A stretch of DNA of 64,000 nucleotides from Micromonospora alfalfae (GTDB taxonomy: Bacteria; Actinomycetota; Actinomycetes; Mycobacteriales; Micromonosporaceae): the NCBI RefSeq assembly GCF_022230925.1, contig NZ_JAKKFH010000011.1, positions 248,001-312,000 on the forward strand, in the 5' to 3' direction. The number at the start of each line of letters is the position of its first letter. The first letter of the stretch is position 1. The position numbers were made by a program, and so were the translations under genes. Under the pieces are notes generated by a model. That model did not search any database. It saw only the letters and a program-made list of their open reading frames with translations, and had not been told where the DNA came from. This document shows, piece by piece, positions 1 through 7,880 of the stretch.

Positions 1-242
1 CCGTGCACCAGGAACTCACTGCCCACCGGAAATGGTTCCTGGACACCATCACCACGCTCATGGCACAGGTCCACGAAGAAACGGCGGATCCCGCGGCGCG
101 CCACTTCGTCATGCTCCGGGACGGCGCCATGGCTGCCGGATGCCTCTCCGACCCCACGTTGGTGTCCGAAACCTTCCTGCGCGGTGTCGAAGGACTCCTC
201 AGGATCAACTCGGAGCGGCAGTCGGCAGAGTCGGCCCGTTAG
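1..242 (+). CDS. TetR-family regulator, C-terminal part only (5' end outside window)
   Basis: The reading frame is open to the left edge, and the 79 visible residues end at a TAG stop. They look like the ligand-binding/dimerisation helices of a TetR-family repressor, with a helical stretch ending in phrases such as LRDGAMAAGCLSDP and a final helix FLRGVEGLLRI. The DNA-binding helix-turn-helix would lie upstream and is not seen. The gene faces the reverse-strand operon at 398-2777, whose promoter carries TetR-like inverted repeats, so this could be its regulator. That link is inference from proximity only. The GTG at position 3 is an internal codon, not a believable start. Confidence 0.6.
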   Translation, partial: VHQELTAHRKWFLDTITTLMAQVHEETADPAARHFVMLRDGAMAAGCLSDPTLVSETFLRGVEGLLRINSERQSAESAR

Positions 243-318
243 CCCCCCGCACGGCCTCGGGCTGGGCCACCCCGGGTAGGAGGATGACCCAGCTCCTCGG
301 TGATGCCGCCACCGGTTG

Positions 319-342
319 AACCCGCCCCCGCTCGGCGGGCTT
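319..342 (+). terminator. Possible weak terminator hairpin after the TetR gene
   Basis: CCCGCC (321-326) and GGCGGG (334-339) form a 6-bp stem with a 7-nt loop and are followed by CTTCGTCTCC. The hairpin lies between two convergent genes. The stem is short and GC-only, so the call is tentative. Confidence 0.35.
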
Positions 343-397
343 CGTCTCCCTCTCGCCGCAGCGGGTGCCCGGCCGGCGACGGCGCGGACGGCTCAGG

Positions 398-1837
398 TCA
401 GCGGCCGTACGCCTCCAGCAGGCGCAGCCAGACCTCGCTGACCGTCGGGTACGCGGGCACGGCGTGCCACAGCCGCTCCAGTGGGACCTCACCGACGATG
501 GCGATGGTCGCGGCATGGATCAGTTCCGCGACGTCCGGGCCGACGAGGGTGACGCCGACGATCACCCGTCGGTCCTCGTCCACGACCATCCGGGCATGCC
601 CCTGGTAGCCGTCGGCGTGCAGCGCGGCCCCGGCGACGGCGGCCAGGTCGTAGTCGACGACCCGGATCCGCAGTCCGGCGGCCTCGGCGGCGGCTGCGGT
701 CAGCCCCACCGACGCTATCTCCGGGTCGGTGAAGACGACCTGCGGCACGGCGCGCTCGTCAGCGGTGGCGACGTGCCGACCCCACGGGCGGTCGTCTGCC
801 GCTTCGCCAGTGGCCCGCGCCACGATCACGTCGCCCACCGCGCGAGCCTGGTACTTGCCCTGGTGGGTCAGGAGCACACGCCGGTTGACGTCCCCGGCCG
901 CGTACAGCCATCCGTCGCCGATCAACGCGCCGGTGCCGTCGACCACCCGCAGGGTGTCGTCGACAGTGAGCCAGGCGCCCGGCTGCAGGCCGATCCGGTC
1001 GAGGCCGATGTCGTGCGTGTGCGGCGTACGGCCGATCGCGACGAGGATCTCGTCGGCCTCGACCTGTGTGCCGTCGGTGAGCGTGATGTGTACCGTGCCG
1101 TCGCCGTCGCGGTTCACCGACGTGACCTCGGCACCGAGTTGGACCGACACGCCAGCTTCCCGCAGGGACTGCGTGACCCGCTCGCCGACGAACGGCTCCG
1201 CCGCAGTGAGCACTCCGTCGCGGACGAGCATCGTCACCGCCGATCCGAGGCAGGCGTACGCGGTCGCCATCTCCGTGGCCACCACGCCACCACCGATGAT
1301 GGCGAGCCGGCCGGGAACCTCGCTCGCGGCGGCTGCCTCACGGCTGGTCCACGGTGCCGCCGCGCGCAGACCGGCGATGTCCGGCACCAGTGCGCCGGTT
1401 CCGGTCGCGATGACGACCGCGTGTCGGGCGGTGAGCGAGGTGGTGGCGCCGTCCGCGTCGGTCACCTCGACGATCCGGTCGGAGCCGATCCGCCCCTGGC
1501 CCCGGTACAGGGCGATCCCCGCGGAGTCCAGCCAGGACACCTGCCCGTCGTCCTTCCAGTGCGAGGCGACGGCGTCCCGGCGGCGCAGCACGGCCTTCGC
1601 GTCCAGCTCGCCGGTCACCGCCTCGCGCGCACCGGGAAGCTGGCGAGCCGCCCGGAGCGCGGCCTGGCTGCGCAGCAATGCCTTGGTAGGCATGCAGGCC
1701 CAGTACGAGCACTCGCCACCCACCAGTTCCCGCTCGACGATCGCGGCGGTCAGGCCGCCCTGCACGACGCGGTCGGCGACGTTCTCCCCCACCGGCCCCG
1801 CCCCGATGACAACGACGTCGTAGGTGGCCTTCCGCAC
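398..1837 (-). CDS. FAD-dependent pyridine nucleotide-disulfide oxidoreductase (mercuric reductase/lipoamide dehydrogenase-like)
   Basis: A 479-residue cytosolic flavoprotein. The N-terminal FAD-binding motif VVIGAGPVGENVA is followed by the redox-active disulfide region GGECSYWACMPTK, with two Cys spaced CX4C as in lipoamide dehydrogenase and mercuric reductase. A second dinucleotide fold IIGGGVVATEMA lies near residue 190, and a C-terminal dimerisation domain is present. There is no N-terminal HMA domain and no C-terminal Cys pair, so true mercuric reductase is unlikely. The GTG start sits 1 base after the preceding stop, with an AAGGGA sequence upstream. It is the last gene of a three-gene operon with an EthD-like protein. 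The substrate is unknown; quinone or disulfide reduction is plausible. Confidence 0.85.
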   Translation of the reverse strand: MRKATYDVVVIGAGPVGENVADRVVQGGLTAAIVERELVGGECSYWACMPTKALLRSQAALRAARQLPGAREAVTGELDAKAVLRRRDAVASHWKDDGQVSWLDSAGIALYRGQGRIGSDRIVEVTDADGATTSLTARHAVVIATGTGALVPDIAGLRAAAPWTSREAAAASEVPGRLAIIGGGVVATEMATAYACLGSAVTMLVRDGVLTAAEPFVGERVTQSLREAGVSVQLGAEVTSVNRDGDGTVHITLTDGTQVEADEILVAIGRTPHTHDIGLDRIGLQPGAWLTVDDTLRVVDGTGALIGDGWLYAAGDVNRRVLLTHQGKYQARAVGDVIVARATGEAADDRPWGRHVATADERAVPQVVFTDPEIASVGLTAAAAEAAGLRIRVVDYDLAAVAGAALHADGYQGHARMVVDEDRRVIVGVTLVGPDVAELIHAATIAIVGEVPLERLWHAVPAYPTVSEVWLRLLEAYGR

Positions 1838-1838
1838 G

Positions 1839-2396
1839 TCAGTGTCCCTTCGCGGCGCGGCCGAGGCGGATGGCCGCGATGAGGAAGAAGATGGCGCCGG
1901 GGATGGCGTAGCCGACCGCGTTGGTCAGCGCCGGGTTGTCCGCCGAGGCTGCCGCGACGAACGATCCACCGGCGATGACGGAGATTCCACCGCTGATGAT
2001 CATCGGCCACTGGCCACCCATCTTGCGCCGGGTGACGCCCACGATCAACTGAACCAGCCCGGCCACGACCGCCCAGGCACCCCAGACGCGCAGGACCGCG
2101 GGGATGCCGGACGCGCCAGCGACGCCCAGGCCCACCGCGGCGAGCAGGCTGATCGCGACGTTCACGTACAGCAGGGTGGGCGATCCGGTGGCCCGCGACG
2201 CGCGGACGTCGACGATGGCGGCGGCCACGTCGAACAGCGGGTAGAGCACGAGCAGCGCGGCGGTGAGGGGGTTGAGGTGCTTGGCGAGTGGGAACGTCAC
2301 GGCAGCCCAGACGATGGCGAAGGCGAAGCGACCGAAGTACAGCCGCCGCAGGGCGGCGGCCGTCGTCGAGATGCCGGGAACGGCAACGGTGGTCAT
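1839..2396 (-). CDS. Small multi-helix membrane protein (DUF308/HdeD-like)
   Basis: A 185-residue hydrophobic protein with about six membrane segments and conserved-looking blocks such as AIVWAAVTFPLAKHL and LLVLYPLFDVAAAI. The layout resembles DUF308/HdeD-type membrane proteins, whose function is not settled. Of two adjacent ATGs, I chose the one at 2396 because GAAAGG lies 7 bases upstream of it; the ATG at 2402 almost touches that site. It is the middle gene of a three-gene operon. Its stop is nearly continuous with the next start, which points to translational coupling. Confidence 0.65.
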   Translation of the reverse strand: MTTVAVPGISTTAAALRRLYFGRFAFAIVWAAVTFPLAKHLNPLTAALLVLYPLFDVAAAIVDVRASRATGSPTLLYVNVAISLLAAVGLGVAGASGIPAVLRVWGAWAVVAGLVQLIVGVTRRKMGGQWPMIISGGISVIAGGSFVAAASADNPALTNAVGYAIPGAIFFLIAAIRLGRAAKGH

Positions 2397-2477
2397 GGTC
2401 ATCCTTTCGGTGATTCCGGAGCGAAGGGGACGCCCAGCGGGGGTGCGGGCCGCCACCGGGAGGGATAGGGCGGGGTG

Positions 2478-2777
2478 CTACTCGATGTCTGAGAACAGCC
2501 CCGTGATCTCCACCTGAGCGCCCTGGAGCCCACCGAAGACGGCACCGGCAACGGGCGTCGCGACTGCGGCAGCGGCGTCCTCGTAGCTGCCGAAGTACAG
2601 GTCGAGCGTCCGGTACGCGGGAGTGGGTGTGCCGTCCTCCTTCGGCCACACCTTGGCCGACTCGACCCGCTGAAGCTTCGGGAACGTCTCCGCGGCCAGG
2701 CGTACGTCGGCGTAGACCTTTTCGAACTCGTCCGGGTCGTTGGGGTTACCGATGATTAGGGTGATCTTGGTGGGCAT
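2478..2777 (-). CDS. EthD-family small alpha/beta-barrel protein
   Basis: A 99-residue protein starting MPTKITLIIGNPNDPDEF, with the short dimeric ferredoxin-like fold of EthD proteins. The N-terminal beta strand is followed by the helix DEFEKVYADVRLA, and a middle segment RTLDLYFGSYEDAAAA precedes the C-terminal strand. EthD-type proteins accompany redox enzymes but their role is poorly defined. AAGGAG six bases before the ATG fixes the start; a longer open frame upstream is non-coding leader containing the promoter. It is the first gene of the operon with the membrane protein and the FAD oxidoreductase. Confidence 0.7.
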   Translation of the reverse strand: MPTKITLIIGNPNDPDEFEKVYADVRLAAETFPKLQRVESAKVWPKEDGTPTPAYRTLDLYFGSYEDAAAAVATPVAGAVFGGLQGAQVEITGLFSDIE

Positions 2778-2822
2778 GGCGGTCTCCTTCAGGTGCAGCC
2801 GTACACCTGGCCAGCGCCAGGT

Positions 2823-2836
2823 AGAACGAACGTTCT
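2823..2836. promoter_or_regulatory. TetR-type operator overlapping the transcription start
   Basis: AGAACG-AA-CGTTCT is a perfect inverted repeat with 6-bp arms and a 2-bp centre, lying directly downstream of the -10 box. An imperfect second copy (AGAACG GT CGGTAT on the reverse strand, 2888-2875) abuts the -35 box. Two such sites bracketing a promoter are typical of TetR-family repression. The regulator may be the truncated gene at the left edge. Confidence 0.6.
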
Positions 2837-2846
2837 GTCTGTGAGA

Positions 2847-2875
2847 ACAGTACCCACCCGGCCCCCTGCCGTCAA
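2847..2875 (-). promoter_or_regulatory. Sigma70-type promoter of the EthD/FAD-oxidoreductase operon
   Basis: Read on the reverse strand, TTGACG (2875-2870) is followed by a 17-base spacer and TACTGT (2852-2847). Transcription would start near 2840. Spacing and both hexamers fit the housekeeping consensus well for this GC content. Confidence 0.7.
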
Positions 2876-3020
2876 TACCGACCGTTCTATCTAGGGGCGG
2901 CGGTGGCGTTGTGTCGGTCTCCCCCATCCGGGCGGAGCACGGTTCGACATGAATGCGCGGTGCGTGCCTGGTCGGGCGGTTACGCGACGAAACGGGCTAC
3001 CGCGGCGAGCGAGCTCCGCG

Positions 3021-4256
3021 TCACGCCTCGGAGTCGCGATCTTCGGACGTCTCTCGTCCGATCGGCGAGGCGGTAACCTCCTGCGGTCGACCCCGCCTGC
3101 GCAGCGCGTCCAGGAGCGCGACCACGGCCAGCACTCCGGCCACCACGCTCAGCCCCGCCATCGGCGTCCAACGTGCCAGCAACGGCGTGAACAGCAGCAG
3201 GGCAGCCAGGCCGATGATCTGGGGTCGGGACGCATGGTCGAAGATCTCGTACTCCAGCCGCGTACGGGCGACCAGGAAGAGCATCGGACCGCCCACCACG
3301 AACAGCAGCCAACTGGGTCGAGGCTGCCCGAACGGATGATCGATCACCAGCTCGTATCCGACCGCCGTGACGAGCACGCTGAGCACGATCAACAGATGCG
3401 TCCGTTCCGACACCGCGCCCAGCCGGCCGGGCATACCCGCCCGGTCGAACGCCTCCGCCAGCAGCAGACCGGCACGATAGAAGTAGATCCGCCAGAGCAG
3501 CGCGCTGGTGGCGAACGCGACAGTGAAGGCGGCTGCCCGCTCCGCGGAGTAGTCCGCGCCGCTGAAGACCACGCCGACAACCAGAATCGACTCACCGAGC
3601 GCGATCAGGAACATCTGCTGGTAGCGGTCCGCGAGGTGAGTCCCCGCGATCCGCCACCGCCCTACCTTCGAGACGCCGAGCCACGGCAGCGGCCAGCCCA
3701 ATGTCCAGGCGAGGTAGTCGACAGCAAGGGCGACGACCCACAGCGGCAGGCGGAGGTGATCCGGGCCCAACGCGCCGGCCAGCCACAGCGGGGCGCTCGC
3801 CAGAGCCCACACGACAAGCCGGAACGGCACCAGCCGTCGCGGATGGCCACGCAGCGCGACGGCGACCACGAGCGGCCGCACCACCATCACCATCAGGTAC
3901 GCGACCACGAACGGCAGCGCTCGCTCCTCCATGGCGCGGGGCAGCGTCACCGCCATGATCAGGCCGGCGAACATGGTGCCGACCACGACGGCCTGAATGA
4001 CCGGCCGCTCCGGCTCGTACCGGCTGGTGATCCAGGCGGTGTGCGACCAGATCAACCAGAGCGCCAGAAAGAGCAGCAGGGTACGACCGAACCCCGTGAC
4101 GAGCTCCCAACCGGTGTCTTCGGCCAACCCCGCGAATCGTTGCGAGACCCGGGTGAGGGCCACAACGAAGGCCAGATCGAAGAACAGCTCCAGGAACGTC
4201 GCCCGACCCGAACTCACCGGGGGACGCAGCAGCTCGGCACCCCGCCCCGCCGCCAT
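3021..4256 (-). CDS. Low temperature requirement A (LtrA) family membrane protein
   Basis: A 411-residue integral membrane protein. The family hallmark near the N-terminus, ATFLELFFDLAFVVALTRVS, is followed by about ten to eleven hydrophobic segments. LtrA was named from a Listeria cold-growth mutant and its biochemical role remains unknown. The ATG at 4256 is preceded by GGAGGCGGACG, a good ribosome binding site; the longer open frame upstream lacks one. It stands alone, with a coding-free gap of about 240 bases on its 3' side, and diverges from the sugar dehydrogenase gene. Confidence 0.85.
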   Translation of the reverse strand: MAAGRGAELLRPPVSSGRATFLELFFDLAFVVALTRVSQRFAGLAEDTGWELVTGFGRTLLLFLALWLIWSHTAWITSRYEPERPVIQAVVVGTMFAGLIMAVTLPRAMEERALPFVVAYLMVMVVRPLVVAVALRGHPRRLVPFRLVVWALASAPLWLAGALGPDHLRLPLWVVALAVDYLAWTLGWPLPWLGVSKVGRWRIAGTHLADRYQQMFLIALGESILVVGVVFSGADYSAERAAAFTVAFATSALLWRIYFYRAGLLLAEAFDRAGMPGRLGAVSERTHLLIVLSVLVTAVGYELVIDHPFGQPRPSWLLFVVGGPMLFLVARTRLEYEIFDHASRPQIIGLAALLLFTPLLARWTPMAGLSVVAGVLAVVALLDALRRRGRPQEVTASPIGRETSEDRDSEA

Positions 4257-4566
4257 CGTCCGCCTCCGTCCGCCCCTCGCTACCAACGAGCCGGCCACCA
4301 GCGGAGTTGCGTCAACGCCCGCCTGGAGTCTGGCGTGGCACCGCACTACGGACAGGAGTGACCGGTGCTGCCACGACTCCTGCGGCGTGCATCGGCGAAG
4401 GAAATCCGTGCCGTCCTCCGCTCGCCGCTCCCCAGGCCGCAGTGCGGGAAGCGGCCGCAGGCTCGAACGGAACGCGCAGCCATCGGTTGGATATCGATTT
4501 CAACCAATGTATCGTGGGAACGCTCCCAGACCGCGTCCACCACTTCACCTGCTCGAGGAGCTGAAC

Positions 4567-5811
4567 ATGTCACGACGACGTCGTCGCCCGGCCGCCATGC
4601 TGGCCGGGTTGCTCGCTCTGGCCCTGGCTGCGTCCCTGTCGCCACCGACGCCGATCGCCGGCACCGCCGCGGCCGGCCCATCCAAAACCCGTGCTGTGCC
4701 ACTCACCGAGCTGACCGTGGTATCCGAACGGGTGGCTTTCGGTCTGCAGCGTCCGATCGCGATCAGCGGGCTGCCGGACGGCCGGATGCTGATCGCGGAG
4801 AAGAACGGCACCGTCCGCGCCTACCACCCCGACACCGGATTGGCGGCCGAGCCGGTGCTCGACCTGACCGCCCGGATCGACACGTCGGACAACGAGCGCG
4901 GCCTGCTCGGCATCACTCCGGCGCCGAACTTCGCGCGGACCGGGATGCTCTACGTGGCCTACACGAGCCTGCCGGCCGGCGCGCTGACCCTGGCGCGGGT
5001 TCCCATCAACGCTCCCGACCGGGTGCAGGTGCTGCTCACCCAGGAGCACGCCGACTACGGCAACCACAACGGCGGACAGGTGGCCTTCGGCCGCGACGGC
5101 TACCTCTACTGGTCCCTCGGCGACGGTGGCTACGCGAACGACCCCTACAAGAGCGGCCAGAACCTCGGCACCCTGCTCGGCAAGATTCTGCGGATCGACG
5201 TCAACCGCAGCTGCGGGGGAAAGCCCTACTGCGTGCCCTACGACAACCCGTTCGTCCGCACCTCGGGCGCGCGGCCGGAAATCTGGGTCTACGGGCTGCG
5301 CAATCCGTGGAAGTTCTCCATCGACCCGGCCGACAACTCGCTCTGGATCGGTGACGTCGGCCAGGGTCTGATCGAGGAGATCAACCACGTCCGCCCGTCG
5401 CAGCGTGGCGCGAACCTCGGCTGGTCCTGTCGAGAGGGCACGCCGGTGTTCGACGAGACGCAGTGCCGGCCGGGCGTGCGGCTCACCGACCCGATCGTGG
5501 AGTACGACCACTACATGACGGAGAACTGCTCCATCATCGGCGGCCTGGTGTACCGGGGGTCCGTCACCCCGGAGGCGCGGGGCACCTACATCGCCAGCGA
5601 CTACTGCTCGACCCGTGCTTTCGCCGTGCGTCCCAAGTCCACGGGTGGCTACGAGTCCGCTGAGATCGGCACCTTCCCCACCCAGCCGACGGCGTTCGGC
5701 GCCGATGTGAACGGCGAGCTGTACGTGCTCAGTGACCTCCCGGGATGGCTGAGCAAGGTGCGGTTCGAGCGGGTCCAGCCGACCCCCACCGGCGGGGCGA
5801 CGATCCGCTGA
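4567..5811 (+). CDS. Secreted PQQ-dependent sugar dehydrogenase (glucose/sorbosone dehydrogenase family)
   Basis: A 414-residue exported protein. An Arg-rich N-terminus and hydrophobic core (LAGLLALALAASLSPP) form a signal peptide. The rest is a six-bladed beta-propeller of the GSDH family. Visible motifs in order are GLPDGRMLIAEKNGTVR, ERGLLGITPAPNF, YGNHNGGQVAFGRDGYL, WSLGDGG, GKILRIDVNR, YGLRNPWKFSIDP and GDVGQGLIEEINHV. The family uses PQQ to oxidise sugar aldoses, but many bacterial members have unproven substrates. GAGGAG six bases before the ATG sets the start; the open frame extends far upstream but overlaps the divergent LtrA gene. No PQQ synthesis genes are in the window. Confidence 0.88.
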   Translation: MSRRRRRPAAMLAGLLALALAASLSPPTPIAGTAAAGPSKTRAVPLTELTVVSERVAFGLQRPIAISGLPDGRMLIAEKNGTVRAYHPDTGLAAEPVLDLTARIDTSDNERGLLGITPAPNFARTGMLYVAYTSLPAGALTLARVPINAPDRVQVLLTQEHADYGNHNGGQVAFGRDGYLYWSLGDGGYANDPYKSGQNLGTLLGKILRIDVNRSCGGKPYCVPYDNPFVRTSGARPEIWVYGLRNPWKFSIDPADNSLWIGDVGQGLIEEINHVRPSQRGANLGWSCREGTPVFDETQCRPGVRLTDPIVEYDHYMTENCSIIGGLVYRGSVTPEARGTYIASDYCSTRAFAVRPKSTGGYESAEIGTFPTQPTAFGADVNGELYVLSDLPGWLSKVRFERVQPTPTGGATIR

Positions 5812-5845
5812 ACCTCGGGACATGCCCTTGACACCCGCGCTACCT

Positions 5846-5878
5846 CCGGGGACGGCCGCGTTCGGCGGCCGTCCCCGG
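5846..5878. terminator. Bidirectional terminator between convergent genes
   Basis: A perfect 14-bp stem starting CCGGGGACGG and closing CCGTCCCCGG, with the 5-base loop GTTCG, sits 34 bases after the sugar dehydrogenase stop and before the end of the convergent SUKH gene. There is no T-tract, as is common in high-GC actinobacteria. Confidence 0.85.
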
Positions 5879-5925
5879 CCCACTCCCACGGCGGGCTACC
5901 ACCACGCGTTCGGCCCGGCCTCGGC

Positions 5926-6618
5926 CTAGAAAAGGGTCTGCTGTGACGGATCGCCGGCCTCTTGATCAGGCTGGCGGCGCCCCCGCTCGGAGTCGGTCGC
6001 GCCCCACCAGCTCGTACGATCGGGATCAAGGTGTGGCGGCTCAAGGCTTCCGTTGAGCCACCCGTCGAGCCAGTCCACAAGAGAGATCCCCTCCGGGTAG
6101 AACGAGTGCTCGCCAAGGCCCGAGTTCGGGTCGAAGCCCCACATCACCGCTCTCTGGCCCGCGCAATCGACGTACGAGTAGATCGCACATCCCCAGTAGG
6201 CGATCGGCAGCAAGCCGGCGGGTTCGCGTGGATGGAGTCGATCGACCGCCGTACGTCCGAGATCGTCCGTGCAACCGCCCGCAACGCCCAGCACGGGGCC
6301 GAAGCCGCCATTGGCGACCTCCACATAGATGCGTCGCAGCAGCGGCGGCAGCGGATACCCAAGCACCCGTTCAGCGTCGTTCACAGCTTGAACAGAGGCA
6401 GGTTCAAGGGGTGGCAGCGGGTCGACGGCGTCGGTTGCCAACGCGGCAAGGTGTTCCCGCGATCCACGTGCCACCAGCCACCGGGTGTCCTCGGGCATGG
6501 GATTCACCATCCACCTGCCGTTCGCATCAAGAGAGCCGGGGCGGATGCACACGTCATCGCTGTAGTCGCGAGCTGCCACGCGAGCGGCGATGCACTGAAA
6601 CACCTCGTCTTCGCGCAT
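5926..6618 (-). CDS. SMI1/KNR4 (SUKH) family protein
   Basis: A 230-residue protein whose middle part carries the SUKH signature: ERVLGYPLPPLLRRIYVEVA followed by NGGFGPVLGVAGG, with a later aromatic block SLVDWLDGWLNG. Bacterial SUKH proteins are often immunity proteins against contact-dependent nuclease toxins, but lone copies are common and no toxin gene is adjacent. The ATG at 6618 directly abuts GGGAGG, which is unusually close. The upstream open frame is non-specific and would run into the divergent DinB gene, so this start is kept with moderate certainty. Confidence 0.7.
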   Translation of the reverse strand: MREDEVFQCIAARVAARDYSDDVCIRPGSLDANGRWMVNPMPEDTRWLVARGSREHLAALATDAVDPLPPLEPASVQAVNDAERVLGYPLPPLLRRIYVEVANGGFGPVLGVAGGCTDDLGRTAVDRLHPREPAGLLPIAYWGCAIYSYVDCAGQRAVMWGFDPNSGLGEHSFYPEGISLVDWLDGWLNGSLEPPHLDPDRTSWWGATDSERGRRQPDQEAGDPSQQTLF

Positions 6619-6771
6619 CCTCCCAGTATCGTTCGCCGGCCGGCCCGGCCGATGCCCGCAGCAGGCCGCCAGCAGGCCGAGGCCGACCGGCGCGGCCCAC
6701 TCGCGGCCCACGGCCGGCGACGGCGTCCGCCAGGGGCGCAGCCACGTCTGCGCTGTAGGTACCGTGCGGGA

Positions 6772-7380
6772 ATGACAAGGAGCGAACGAATCGCCGACCA
6801 GCTGGACCGCCACTGGCACAAGAACCTGCGGCCGCGGCTGCACGGTCTTGCCGATGAGGAGTACTTCTGGGAGCCGGTGCGTGGCTGCTGGAGCATCCGC
6901 CCACGTGGCATGTCGACCGCACCGATGTCGGCAGGTTCAGGAGAATGGACGATGGACTTCGCCTCCCCTGCCCCGGCGCCGGCGCCGGCGCCGGTGACCA
7001 CGATCGCCTGGCGACTGGCGCACATCATCGTTTCCTGCCTGGGCTACCGGGTCGGGTGGCACTTCGGCGGCCAGGACGTCGACTCCCAGACGTTCGCCTA
7101 CGCGGGGACCGCTGACGAGGCGCTGAGACAGCTCGACGAGATGTATGGGAGATGGAACGCGGGGGTCCGCGAGCTCTCCGACGCCGACCTGGAGAATCCG
7201 CCCACCGTGGGTCCGGAGCGGTTTCCCATGGAGGGCATCGTCCTGCACGTCAACAGGGAGCTGATCCATCACGGCGCCGAGATCTCCCTGCTGCGCGACC
7301 TCTACCGCTGGCGGGACGAAGCTGCACCGCGAGCAGTGGATCGACAAGCGGCTCCGAGCCTCGTAGCGTTCCCAGAATGA
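6772..7380 (+). CDS. DinB-superfamily protein (DUF664/mycothiol-transferase-like)
   Basis: A 202-residue four-helix-bundle protein. The metal-binding His pattern is visible: a first His in TTIAWRLAHIIV and a second pair in VLHVNRELIHHGAEISLLRDL, which closes the bundle. The early segment LADEEYFWEPVRGCWSIRP is typical of actinobacterial DinB proteins, some of which are thiol (mycothiol/bacillithiol) transferases. An Ala-Pro repeat (ASPAPAPAPAPV) interrupts the region before the first His. The ATG at 6772 diverges from the SUKH gene across 153 bases. No strong ribosome binding site is seen. The substrate is unknown. Confidence 0.8.
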   Translation: MTRSERIADQLDRHWHKNLRPRLHGLADEEYFWEPVRGCWSIRPRGMSTAPMSAGSGEWTMDFASPAPAPAPAPVTTIAWRLAHIIVSCLGYRVGWHFGGQDVDSQTFAYAGTADEALRQLDEMYGRWNAGVRELSDADLENPPTVGPERFPMEGIVLHVNRELIHHGAEISLLRDLYRWRDEAAPRAVDRQAAPSLVAFPE

Positions 7381-7880
7381 GCAGGAGCGACGAGCGTCAC
7401 CTGGTCGCCCTCTTCTGGGCGCAGCGACGTCCGTGAGCCAGCCTTCCGCAGGGGACCGTGGGCAGACACACCTGAACGTCGTCCAACCCCCGTCGATCAA
7501 GCCCCTTTTCTCAATCTCCCGGCCACAGGCACACGTACGCCGTCGTTCGGCTGAACCGCGCGGCGACGCCGCGGATTCGGCCGGGCCTCGGCAGTATCCG
7601 AACCCTCAGGGACTCGCCCGTGGCCAGCCGTCCGCACCCCCGATTCGGCAAGGGGTGTGGAGTTCGACGGGGTAGTGGTCGTGGAGCCGCGCTACTTCGT
7701 ACGACAGGAGGAGTTCGCCGGGACCCTGTACACGAGCCTGACCCGGGCGAACCGCGAACTCGTCGTGGTGCACAGCAAGCCACTGCCTGAATCGCTCACA
7801 CAACGCTGACCGTCTTGAAGCCACAGCGGTCGGGCCGGGTAGGTGGCTACACCGCCATTGCCCGGGCGGAGTGCAGTCGC
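7381..7880. other. 500-base gap holding only a degraded gene remnant
   Basis: No intact gene is supported here. Several short frames exist but lack ribosome binding sites and family resemblance. The only recognisable content is the helicase-like fragment at 7642-7809. Confidence 0.6.
7642..7809 (+). pseudogene. Remnant of a UvrD/HelD-like helicase C-terminus
   Basis: About 55 codons in frame, ending at TGA 7807-7809, read ARGVEFDGVVVVEPR and then, after a short gap, LYTSLTRANRELVVVHSKP. These match the late conserved motifs of superfamily 1 helicases (KGLEFD and LYVALTRA types). In an intact gene they would be preceded by some 600 residues; here the frame has no upstream helicase sequence and no start. 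Between the motifs the spacing is also too short, suggesting an internal deletion. It is a decaying fragment and probably not expressed. Confidence 0.6.

Noticed and set aside
398..1837. Mercuric reductase (merA)
   Set aside because: The vicinal C-terminal Cys pair and the HMA domain are missing and no mer genes are near, so only the general disulfide reductase family is claimed.
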